From NCBI GenBank assembly GCA_938046495.1, contig CALIXG010000096.1:1-15784 (forward strand): a stretch of DNA of 15,784 nucleotides, written 5' to 3'. The notes beneath the pieces are model-generated. The model was not told the origin of the DNA. It did no database searches and saw nothing but the letters and a program-made list of their open reading frames with translations. Origin of the DNA: an uncultured Candidatus Saccharibacteria bacterium. Its GTDB lineage: Bacteria; Patescibacteriota; Saccharimonadia; Saccharimonadales; Saccharimonadaceae. Both the position numbers and the translations under genes were made by a program. This document shows, in pieces, positions 7,469 to 13,732 of the stretch; within the stretch, counting starts at the first letter, position 1; each line of letters begins with the position of its first letter.

Positions 7469-9571
7469 ATGGCAGAAGCTACACATGATTTATCAAAATT
7501 GCGCAATATTGGTATTATTGCACATATTGATGCTGGCAAGACCACGACTTCAGAGGCTATCCTCTACCGTACTGGCTTGAAGCACAAAATCGACCTCGTC
7601 AAGGGTGACACCGGTGGTGCTACTACTGACTGGATGGAACAGGAAAAGGAACGTGGTATTACCATTACTTCCGCAGCTGTTACCGCCACTTGGAAAGGTC
7701 ACAAAATTAACATTATCGATACCCCGGGCCACATCGACTTTACCGCCGAAGTAGAACGTTCTCTTCGCGTGCTTGATGGTGCCGTTACTGTTTTCGATGG
7801 TAAGATGGGTGTCGAAGCTCAATCCGAAACTGTTTGGCGCCAAGCTACCAAGTACGGCGTGCCACGTCTCTGTTTCATTAACAAAATTAACCAAATCGGT
7901 GGTGACTTCTACAAGTCTCTCGACTCTATCCACAAGCGTCTCTCGAAGAATGCTTTCGCTATTCACCTTCCAATTGGTTTCGAAAAAGATATCTGTGGTG
8001 TCGTCGACCTTATTGATATGAAGGCCTACACCTACAAGGAATATGCCGACCACTCTTTGACCGTTGGCGAAATTCCTGCTGATATGCTTGACAAGGCTAA
8101 GAAAGCTCGTGCTCTTCTCGTGGAAGAAGCTGTAGCTGCTGATGAAGATTTGATGAATAAATACTTCGCCGAAGGTGAAGAAGCTATCACCGAAGCTGAA
8201 CTCAAGGCTGCTCTTCGTAAGCGTGTGCTTGACGGTGACTTCTTCCTCGTGACCGGTGGTGATGGTCGTGGTGTGATCGTCGAAAAAGTTCTCGACCTCT
8301 GTGTTGACTATCTCCCTTCACCTCTTGACCGTGATCTTGGTCAAACTGTTGGTACTGATCCAAAGACTGGTGATAAGGTTATCCGCAAGGCTTCTGTCAC
8401 TGAACCTCTCACCGCTCTTGCTTTCAAGATCGCTTCTGACCCATTCGTTGGTAAGCTCGTCTTCGTCCGCGTCTACTCTGGCGTTTTGAAGTCTGGCTCT
8501 TACATCTTAAACGCTACTACCGGCAATAAAGAACGCGTCGGTCGTCTCGTCCGTATGTTTGCTGATAAGCGTGAAGAAATTTCTGAGGTTGCCGCTGGTG
8601 ATATCGCCGCTATCGTCGGTCTCAAGGAAACCACCACTGGTACCACTCTTTGTGATCCAGCCCACCCAATTCACCTTGAATCTATCGAATTCCCAGAACC
8701 ACCTGTTTCTATCGCTGTCGAGCCTAAGACTAAGGCTGACCAAGAAAAAATGGGTCTCGGTCTTGCTAAGCTCGCTGAAGAAGATCCAACCTTCCGTGTT
8801 CACACCGATGAAGAAACTGGTCAAACCATTATTTCCGGTATGGGTGAGCTTCACCTTGAAATCATTATCGACCGCTTGAAGCGTGAACATAATGTGGAAG
8901 CTAATACTGGTGCTCCTCAGGTTGCCTACCGTGAAACTATTCGTGGTACTGCCGAAGCTCAAGGTAAGCACATTAAGCAATCCGGTGGTCGTGGTCAATA
9001 CGGTGACGTTTGGATTAAGTTTGAGCCAAATGAACCAGGTAAGGGCTTCGAATTCATCGATATGATTAAGGGTGGTGTGGTGCCTCAAGAATACCGCAAG
9101 CCAGTCCAACAAGGTGTGGAAGAAACCCTTAATGGTGGTGTGATCGCTGGATATCCAGTGGTTGACATTAAGGCAACTCTCTATGATGGTTCTTACCACG
9201 ATGTCGACTCTTCCGAGCTCGCCTTCAAACTCGCTGGTAGCCTAGCTACCCGTGAAGGTATCAAGAAAGCCAAACCAGTGCTACTTGAGCCATTTATGAA
9301 ACTTGAAGTTACCACCCCAGAAGAATTCATGGGTGATGTGATTGGTGATATTAACTCTCGCCGTGGCCGTATCGACGCTATGGAAGATATTCAAGGTGGC
9401 GCCAAGCTTATTACTGCTTTCGCTCCACTTGCTAACCTCTTCGGTTATACTTCCGATCTCCGCTCGATGAGCCAGGGCCGTGCCGCTTCTTCTATGGAAC
9501 TCGCACAATACGAGGAAGTACCACCTAACGTTGCTCAAGAAATCATTGAGAAGCGCAATACTTCTAAGTAA
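7469..9571 (+). CDS. fusA: Translation elongation factor G, with altered G4/G5 motifs
   Basis: A 700-residue EF-G, the GTPase that moves tRNA and mRNA through the ribosome. Domain I has G1 AHIDAGKT (18-25), G2 GITITSA (63-69) and G3 DTPGHIDF (84-91) with the catalytic His88. G4 reads NKIN (138-141) instead of NKMD, so Asn141 replaces the Asp that normally reads guanine. The G5 region reads TGGD (262-265) where GSAF is usual, and the switch I segment before [10 protein letters not shown] is about two residues shorter than in typical EF-G. Domains II-V are otherwise normal: MGELHLEI in domain [12 protein letters not shown] and [16 protein letters not shown] at the domain IV tip, and [19 protein letters not shown] in domain V. 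It is a stand-alone unit with its own promoter and terminator, not in a str operon with rpsL and rpsG. Codon use is strongly biased, as expected for high expression. Its place near tuf and rpsJ suggests it is the main EF-G. Confidence 0.97.
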   Translation: MAEATHDLSKLRNIGIIAHIDAGKTTTSEAILYRTGLKHKIDLVKGDTGGATTDWMEQEKERGITITSAAVTATWKGHKINIIDTPGHIDFTAEVERSLRVLDGAVTVFDGKMGVEAQSETVWRQATKYGVPRLCFINKINQIGGDFYKSLDSIHKRLSKNAFAIHLPIGFEKDICGVVDLIDMKAYTYKEYADHSLTVGEIPADMLDKAKKARALLVEEAVAADEDLMNKYFAEGEEAITEAELKAALRKRVLDGDFFLVTGGDGRGVIVEKVLDLCVDYLPSPLDRDLGQTVGTDPKTGDKVIRKASVTEPLTALAFKIASDPFVGKLVFVRVYSGVLKSGSYILNATTGNKERVGRLVRMFADKREEISEVAAGDIAAIVGLKETTTGTTLCDPAHPIHLESIEFPEPPVSIAVEPKTKADQEKMGLGLAKLAEEDPTFRVHTDEETGQTIISGMGELHLEIIIDRLKREHNVEANTGAPQVAYRETIRGTAEAQGKHIKQSGGRGQYGDVWIKFEPNEPGKGFEFIDMIKGGVVPQEYRKPVQQGVEETLNGGVIAGYPVVDIKATLYDGSYHDVDSSELAFKLAGSLATREGIKKAKPVLLEPFMKLEVTTPEEFMGDVIGDINSRRGRIDAMEDIQGGAKLITAFAPLANLFGYTSDLRSMSQGRAASSMELAQYEEVPPNVAQEIIEKRNTSK

Positions 9572-9587
9572 GACTAAGTAATCTCTT

Positions 9588-9618
9588 AAAAATAACTTCT
9601 TCGGAGGTTATTTTTTTA
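9588..9618 (+). terminator. Rho-independent terminator after fusA
   Basis: AATAACTTC (9591-9599) pairs with GAGGTTATT (9604-9612), with one T-G pair, closed by a stable C(TTCG)G tetraloop and followed by seven T. Confidence 0.92.
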
Positions 9619-9680
9619 TTTGAAATCCTAATTGGGATATCTGAAAACTTGAAAAATTAGTGAAAATATTTCTACATCAA

Positions 9681-9713
9681 AAAGCCCCGCATTTCTGCGA
9701 GGCTCTTTTTTTT
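9681..9713. terminator. Bidirectional terminator between fusA and the minus-strand lipoprotein gene
   Basis: AGCC and CGCA (9683-9691) pair with TGCG and GGCT (9696-9704) around TTTC, with one mismatch. On the plus strand CTTTTTTTT follows. On the minus strand GGGGCTTTTTG follows directly after the stop of the lipoprotein gene at 9719. It can serve both converging genes, and is the only terminator visible for the minus-strand gene. Confidence 0.8.
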
Positions 9714-9718
9714 GGAGA

Positions 9719-11212
9719 TTAATTGCGACTTACGACTACATTTGCATCGATATCCCTAAACAAATCATCACGATTAAGGTTAGACTCATGTCCAACCAGA
9801 GCATTAGTGCGCTCCACTACTCGCTTGATTAAATCCACTGAATCTTCACGCACATAATATAATGCACGATATTGATCCTTAGATGGGTCATAATTAGGAT
9901 TATTCTCGATAAAACGCTTTAACTGCATTTCCGCGTAGAAAGCTGATAGCTCCGGCGAAAGTAGTAAGACATTGCCGTCATTAGAGAAATAGGATCCGCC
10001 CTGATGATTGACGTCTGTAAGTTTCATCTTATGCATTACATGATAGAAATCTTCTGGTCTCGCATCGGTTCTTCCGTAGCCAGAATTCGGGAAAAGTCGG
10101 TCATCTTTCACATAGTAGACTTCAATTCCATTTACACCAATACCATAAAACAGCCCGCTTATATGTCGGCGTGAATCGATACGGTAGGGTACTAGACGTT
10201 TTTCGAAATCTGCCATGTTGCCAAGATCGTTTATCTGCTTACCATCCGCTCCATAATTTGCATCGAACCGAATCATTAATTTCGGATTGGCTTCGCAGAT
10301 AAATGTATAGACATCTAGTGCTGGGAAGCTATCGGCTAGTCTAAGATTGAACCCGTTGTCTCTCATATAACCAACTAGGTCAAACTCACCAAATCTCGTG
10401 TAGGTCTTCGGGTCATTCTTCTGGTGAGTTGGGAGTGGCTCAGAGGCTTCTTGCTTAATGCGCCTTAGCATATACTCTGCGGTAGTAGAAATGGTCTCAG
10501 GTTGATCCGGTTCAATCGGCTCCATCGGGTCATAATTCGTAGTATGAAATTCATCCACTAGATTCTGCACCAGGAACTGCGTATAGTTAATTCCGTCAGC
10601 TCCGGTAAAATTCGGCGTGCGGCCGTTCAGATATGAGTCTAGGAACCCTGCATCGGTACCGTCCTTGATATAGGTCGGTATATTCCGATAGTGGTAATAG
10701 CTATTCTCTCCAGCATCGGTATTCACCTCGAGTACAGAATTTCCTCTGATACTCTGAGTTAAATGCTTCGGGAAGAGAATTACGTTACTTGGTACCATAA
10801 AATCCGAGATATAGCTGCCAGATTGCGACTCAAGCCGGTCTCTCAGGTCTTCCACTTCTCTGATGTTAAATTCAGAAACCATTTGGAATGTTCCTGGGTG
10901 CGACCTACTTGGATCGGGATCTTTTAGTGGTGCTAATCCATAATCATTTCTGGCTGCTCGCCTAGCTTTTAATACGTCAGGTGTGACATCCTTAATCGGG
11001 CCAGCTACTTCGCCGCCGCCGAATTCAGAAGCATCCACCGCTGCGGTAAGCTGGGCATCCATCTCGTATGGATTGTCGGTCTCTTCTTCATGCTTCACTT
11101 CCGCCTTCGCAGTAGTTTCTACTTCGGAAGTCTCCGGAACTACAGTTTTACTCTGGGTGTTACAAGCAACTAAGCCAAGAGCGAGTGACAAAAACAGGAA
11201 TTGTTTCTTCAT
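9719..11212 (-). CDS. Lipoprotein of unknown function (497 aa)
   Basis: A bacterial lipoprotein: an MKKQ basic start, a hydrophobic segment FLFLSLALGLVA, then the lipobox LVAC. Cleavage and lipidation at Cys17 would anchor it to the outer face of the membrane. A low-complexity Thr/Glu/Lys/Val linker of ~30 residues follows, then a ~440-residue globular part rich in Asp, Tyr and Asn with no motif I recognise. Notable stretches are GSYISDFMVPSNVILFPKHL, FDLVGYMRDNGFNLRLADSF and SGLFYGIGVNGIEVYYVKDD. Two ATGs lie in tandem at 11215 and 11212 (reading leftward). I chose 11212 because GGAGG at 11219-11223 is then 6 bases away instead of 3; the longer start adds only one Met. The gene is alone on its strand, between fusA and tuf, and converges on fusA with a shared terminator. 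No function should be assigned; surface exposure is well supported. Confidence 0.9.
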   Translation of the reverse strand: MKKQFLFLSLALGLVACNTQSKTVVPETSEVETTAKAEVKHEEETDNPYEMDAQLTAAVDASEFGGGEVAGPIKDVTPDVLKARRAARNDYGLAPLKDPDPSRSHPGTFQMVSEFNIREVEDLRDRLESQSGSYISDFMVPSNVILFPKHLTQSIRGNSVLEVNTDAGENSYYHYRNIPTYIKDGTDAGFLDSYLNGRTPNFTGADGINYTQFLVQNLVDEFHTTNYDPMEPIEPDQPETISTTAEYMLRRIKQEASEPLPTHQKNDPKTYTRFGEFDLVGYMRDNGFNLRLADSFPALDVYTFICEANPKLMIRFDANYGADGKQINDLGNMADFEKRLVPYRIDSRRHISGLFYGIGVNGIEVYYVKDDRLFPNSGYGRTDARPEDFYHVMHKMKLTDVNHQGGSYFSNDGNVLLLSPELSAFYAEMQLKRFIENNPNYDPSKDQYRALYYVREDSVDLIKRVVERTNALVGHESNLNRDDLFRDIDANVVVSRN

Positions 11213-11266
11213 CATGCACCTCCATTTTAATGTGCGTAGGGTAAAAGTAGCCTAAAAGTTAACTAT

Positions 11267-11295
11267 ATTCTACAATTTTTTAGTAAAAATGTCAA
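11267..11295 (-). promoter_or_regulatory. Near-consensus promoter of the lipoprotein gene
   Basis: On the minus strand a perfect TTGACA (11290-11295) and TAGAAT (11267-11272) are separated by exactly 17 bases. Transcription would start near 11260, leaving a leader of about 45 bases with GGAGGT at 11218-11223. It is the best -35/-10 match in the window, with rpsJ second. Confidence 0.85.
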
Positions 11296-11339
11296 TTTTA
11301 ACATAAATGGATTAATTACTGGTAAAAAAGCACAAAATA

Positions 11340-11348
11340 TGGTAGAAT
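11340..11348 (+). promoter_or_regulatory. Extended -10 promoter of the small membrane protein gene
   Basis: TGG at 11340-11342 then TAGAAT at 11343-11348. An ATG at 11349 touches this box and would lie upstream of the predicted transcription start (~11355), so it cannot be the start codon if the promoter is real. The promoter is divergent from that of the lipoprotein gene. Confidence 0.6.
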
Positions 11349-11411
11349 ATGCAAGTTAGTTTTTCAAAAAATGGAAAAATCAGTAAGTTCTTTAGAAAAG
11401 GGGGAAATTGT

Positions 11412-11774
11412 ATGTTTGCAATACTAGTAACGTTGTCGTGCTTTTTGGCTGGTCTGTTCTGTCTGGTGTTGAACTATTTTCGTATTATTCTGATTCTACA
11501 GATTGATATTTTTGTCTGTGGTTGGATCGTACTGACTTTACTTCCAGCACTAGTGTCTATAATCCATCATCAACAGAGGAAACTTCTAGCGGAAAGAATT
11601 GCTAGAATTGATGAAGAGATGGACCAGGGCTGCTACCATTTTCAGTTTGATGACTACCCCAAGAAAAGAATCCCCAAAGTCGCAGACGACGAAGTTGATT
11701 TTGATGATTATGGCTGTGGATGTGAATGGGACCGTGAACGCCATGATCTGGTCAAAGTCGTACAGAAAGATTAA
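11412..11774 (+). CDS. Small two-helix membrane protein of unknown function, Cys/His-containing tail
   Basis: A 120-residue protein of no recognised family. Residues 3-22 and 26-50 are hydrophobic and probably form a helical hairpin. A basic, helical segment (HHQQRKLLAERIARIDEEM, 52-70) follows, then an acidic tail. The tail has Cys74 and His76 in GCYHF, then Cys102 and Cys104 in DDYGCGCEWDRERH, and His111. Five such residues in a cytoplasmic tail could bind metal, but this is only a guess. The frame is open upstream to an ATG at 11349, but that codon overlaps the -10 box. The ATG at 11412 has a purine-rich Shine-Dalgarno (AGGGGGAAA from 11399) about 7 bases before it and begins at the hydrophobic segment, so I chose it. 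Two terminators follow. The gene is transcribed alone between the lipoprotein gene and tuf. Confidence 0.75.
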   Translation: MFAILVTLSCFLAGLFCLVLNYFRIILILQIDIFVCGWIVLTLLPALVSIIHHQQRKLLAERIARIDEEMDQGCYHFQFDDYPKKRIPKVADDEVDFDDYGCGCEWDRERHDLVKVVQKD

Positions 11775-11800
11775 AACTGCAAAATTAAACTAAAAATCAC

Positions 11801-11823
11801 ACTAGCCCATCTGGGCTAGTTTT
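11801..11823 (+). terminator. Rho-independent terminator, first of a tandem pair
   Basis: ACTAGCCC (11801-11808) and GGGCTAGT (11813-11820) form a perfect 8-bp stem with loop ATCT, followed by only four T counting the stem end. An A-rich stretch precedes it, so it may also work in reverse. Confidence 0.8.
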
Positions 11824-11849
11824 ACTACAACATCGAAAAACTAACAGTC

Positions 11850-11874
11850 AAGGCGTCAATTTGACGCCTTTTTT
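11850..11874 (+). terminator. Rho-independent terminator, second of a tandem pair
   Basis: AAGGCGTC (11850-11857) pairs perfectly with GACGCCTT (11863-11870) around AATTT, followed by T to 11874 (six T in total). It lies 29 bases after the first terminator and insulates tuf. Confidence 0.88.
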
Positions 11875-11900
11875 CTGGATTTCTCTCTTTACTTATTCCG

Positions 11901-11906
11901 TAAAAT
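11901..11906 (+). promoter_or_regulatory. Probable -10 box of tuf
   Basis: TAAAAT at 11901-11906 sits in the context TTCCGTAAAAT, like the TATCGTAAAAT of rpsJ. No good -35 is seen. An alternative is TTTACT (11888-11893) and TAATAT (11911-11916) with 17-base spacing. Either gives a leader of 65-80 bases, long for this window. Confidence 0.4.
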
Positions 11907-11933
11907 CTATTAATATATAGATATATCTAGCTT

Positions 11934-11984
11934 CTTGGCTGGTTAATATTAGTGCCAAGGAGAATAAATATTAAAGGAGAATAA
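11934..11984 (+). promoter_or_regulatory. tuf leader: hairpin and duplicated Shine-Dalgarno
   Basis: CTTGGC (11934-11939) can pair with GCCAAG (11954-11959) around a 14-base loop. The 3' arm overlaps the first of two identical copies of AAGGAGAATAA, at 11957-11967 and 11974-11984. The second copy ends 6 bases before the tuf ATG and is the likely working ribosome-binding site. No good start codon follows the first copy (only ATT at 11970). The layout could be a standby ribosome site or a simple duplication. Confidence 0.45.
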
Positions 11985-11990
11985 TAAAGA

Positions 11991-13175
11991 ATGGCAAATT
12001 TCGACCGTTCCAAGCCACACATTAACGTTGGTACTATGGGTCACGTTGACCACGGTAAGACTACTCTTACTGCTGCTATTACCACCGTACTTGCGAAGCG
12101 CCTCCCATCTGATGTTAACAAATCAGTTGCTTACGATCAGATCGACAACGCTCCAGAAGAAAAAGCTCGTGGTATTACCATTGCTACCTCTCACCAAGAG
12201 TACGAATCAGAAAAGCGTCACTACGCTCACGTAGATATGCCAGGCCACGCCGACTACATCAAGAACATGATTACCGGTGCTGCTCAAATCGATGGTGCTA
12301 TCCTCGTAGTTGCTGCTAACGATGGTCCACTTCCACAAACTCGTGAGCACGTACTTCTCGCTCACCAGGTGAACGTACCAAAAATCATCGTCTTCCTCAA
12401 CAAGATGGATCTTGCTGACCCAGAACTCGTTGAGCTCGTTGAAATGGATGTCCGTGAACTTTTGAACAAGTACGGCTTCGACGGCGACAACGCTCCAATC
12501 ATCAAGGGTTCTGCTCTTAAGGCTCTTGAAGGAGACACTGAAATGGAAGATCGCATCATGGACCTCGTCCACGCTATGGATGAATACTTTGATATTCCTG
12601 AACACGATCTTGACAAACCATTCTTGATGCCAATCGAAGATGTCTTCTCCATCAAGGGCCGTGGCACCGTCGCTACTGGTCGTATCGAACAGGGTGTTGT
12701 CAAATTGAACGACGAAGTTGAAATCGTTGGTTTGAAGCCAACCCAAAAATCTGTCGTTACCGGTATCGAGGCTTTCCACAAGACTCTTAACGAAGGTGAA
12801 GCTGGCGATAACGCTGGTCTCTTGCTCCGTGGTATCGAACGCGAACAAATCGAACGTGGTCAGGTTATTGCTAAGCCAGGTTCTATCACCCCACACACTG
12901 AATTCGAAGCTCAGGTTTACATCTTGAAGAAAGAAGAAGGCGGCCGCCACACCCCATTCTCAAAGGGTTACAAGCCACAATTCTACTTCCGTACTACCGA
13001 TGTTACCGGTGAAGTCGAACTTCCAGCTGATAAAGAAATCGTCATGCCAGGTGACACCGTTACCTTCCAGGTCAAGCTTCTTTCAGCTATCGCTATGAAC
13101 AACAACGACCGTTTCGCTATCCGCGAAGGTGGCCGTACTGTCGGTTCTGGTGTTGTTACCAAGATTATTAAATAA
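11991..13175 (+). CDS. tuf: Translation elongation factor Tu
   Basis: A 394-residue EF-Tu of normal length that carries aminoacyl-tRNA to the ribosome. G1 is GHVDHGKT (17-24), G2 is RGITIAT (60-66), G3 is DMPGHADY (82-89) with the catalytic His86, G4 is NKMD (137-140) and G5 is SALKALEGD from 174. Domain II has [13 protein letters not shown] and domain [27 protein letters not shown], both typical. Two substitutions stand out: Met83 for the usual Cys of DCPGH, and Ala65 for the usual Asn of GITINTS. No cysteine occurs anywhere in the protein. Unlike EF-G in this window, the guanine-reading NKxD is intact. The gene is monocistronic, with a structured leader and a strong terminator, and uses a narrow codon set as expected for a very abundant protein. 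Confidence 0.98.
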   Translation: MANFDRSKPHINVGTMGHVDHGKTTLTAAITTVLAKRLPSDVNKSVAYDQIDNAPEEKARGITIATSHQEYESEKRHYAHVDMPGHADYIKNMITGAAQIDGAILVVAANDGPLPQTREHVLLAHQVNVPKIIVFLNKMDLADPELVELVEMDVRELLNKYGFDGDNAPIIKGSALKALEGDTEMEDRIMDLVHAMDEYFDIPEHDLDKPFLMPIEDVFSIKGRGTVATGRIEQGVVKLNDEVEIVGLKPTQKSVVTGIEAFHKTLNEGEAGDNAGLLLRGIEREQIERGQVIAKPGSITPHTEFEAQVYILKKEEGGRHTPFSKGYKPQFYFRTTDVTGEVELPADKEIVMPGDTVTFQVKLLSAIAMNNNDRFAIREGGRTVGSGVVTKIIK

Positions 13176-13188
13176 TCTATAACAGCCT

Positions 13189-13220
13189 AAATACCTCTCC
13201 TTCGGGGGAGGTATTTTTTT
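13189..13220 (+). terminator. Rho-independent terminator after tuf
   Basis: ATACCTCTCC (13191-13200) pairs with GGGGAGGTAT (13205-13214), with one T-G wobble, around a C(TTCG)G tetraloop. A T run follows to 13220. Confidence 0.93.
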
Positions 13221-13223
13221 ATC

Positions 13224-13252
13224 TTGACGAACCTCTGTTTTTATCGTAAAAT
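13224..13252 (+). promoter_or_regulatory. Consensus-like promoter of rpsJ
   Basis: TTGACG (13224-13229) and TAAAAT (13247-13252) are separated by exactly 17 bases, starting 4 bases after the tuf terminator. The leader of ~70 bases contains a 7-bp inverted repeat, AATTCTA at 13273-13279 and TAGAATT at 13313-13319, whose 3' arm ends just before the AAGGAA ribosome-binding site (13322-13327). Confidence 0.8.
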
Positions 13253-13331
13253 AAGTCTACTATTATTAATTGAATTCTAAAAACTCATTGACGCATCAAG
13301 CATCTGAAGTTATAGAATTAGAAGGAAAACA

Positions 13332-13655
13332 ATGGCAGACGCAAAAAACGAAGGCTTAAAGATCCGTATTCGTCTTAAAGCCTACGACCATCGTGTAATC
13401 GACCAAAGCGCCAAGCAAATCGTCGATACCGCTATCCGTACTGGTGCCGCCGTTTCTGGCCCAGTCCCACTACCAACTAAGCGCAGTACTTTTACTGTGG
13501 TGAAATCACCTCACGTTTACAAGACCGGTGGTGAAGCTTTCGAAATGAAGATTCACAAGCGTCTTATCGACATCACCAATGCTACCCCAAAGACCATTGA
13601 TGCACTTCAAAACTTGTCTTTGCCAGCTGGCGTCGACGCTGAAATCAAAATGTAA
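13332..13655 (+). CDS. rpsJ: 30S ribosomal protein S10
   Basis: A 107-residue S10 (NusE) of normal length: [20 protein letters not shown] (11-30), [15 protein letters not shown] (42-56), SPHVYK in the loop that reaches into the 30S head, [12 protein letters not shown], and the C-terminal [12 protein letters not shown]10 is a structural protein of the 30S head and also takes part in transcription antitermination with NusB and NusG. Normally rpsJ heads the S10 operon (rplC, rplD and so on). Here a terminator follows its stop within 10 bases and the next gene is a surface protein, so it is a stand-alone transcript next to tuf. The start at 13332 has AAGGAA four bases upstream and gives a short N-terminal extension (MADAKNEG) typical of S10. 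Confidence 0.98.
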   Translation: MADAKNEGLKIRIRLKAYDHRVIDQSAKQIVDTAIRTGAAVSGPVPLPTKRSTFTVVKSPHVYKTGGEAFEMKIHKRLIDITNATPKTIDALQNLSLPAGVDAEIKM

Positions 13656-13664
13656 TAAAAGTAT

Positions 13665-13695
13665 AAAAATACCTAACTGCCGTTAGGTATTTTTT
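13665..13695 (+). terminator. Rho-independent terminator after rpsJ
   Basis: ATACCTAAC (13669-13677) pairs perfectly with GTTAGGTAT (13682-13690) around TGCC, with A-tract before and six T at 13690-13695 after. It should stop transcription in both directions. Confidence 0.93.
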
Positions 13696-13716
13696 AATGT
13701 GCACTTATTCCTTTTA

Positions 13717-13725
13717 TGTTAAAAT
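13717..13725 (+). promoter_or_regulatory. Extended -10 promoter of the second BspA-like gene, predicted leaderless
   Basis: TGT (13717-13719) followed by TAAAAT (13720-13725). The box ends 7 bases before the ATG at 13733, the same spacing as at gatC. The bases between (TATATAA-like) hold no Shine-Dalgarno, so the transcript should begin at the start codon. Confidence 0.65.
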
Positions 13726-13732
13726 TATATAA

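Noticed and set aside
8507..9199. 230-residue open frame on the minus strand inside fusA
   Set aside because: Antisense shadow of EF-G codons, rich in Thr, Phe, Leu and Ser, with no supporting signals. The same holds for the frame at 7550-8053.
11861..11866. TTGACG as a -35 box for tuf
   Set aside because: It is the 3' arm of a terminator stem and lies 34 bases from the best -10 box.
12207..12950. 247-residue open frame on the minus strand inside tuf
   Set aside because: It is the antisense shadow of a gene with strongly biased codons; its composition is not protein-like and it has no promoter or ribosome-binding site.
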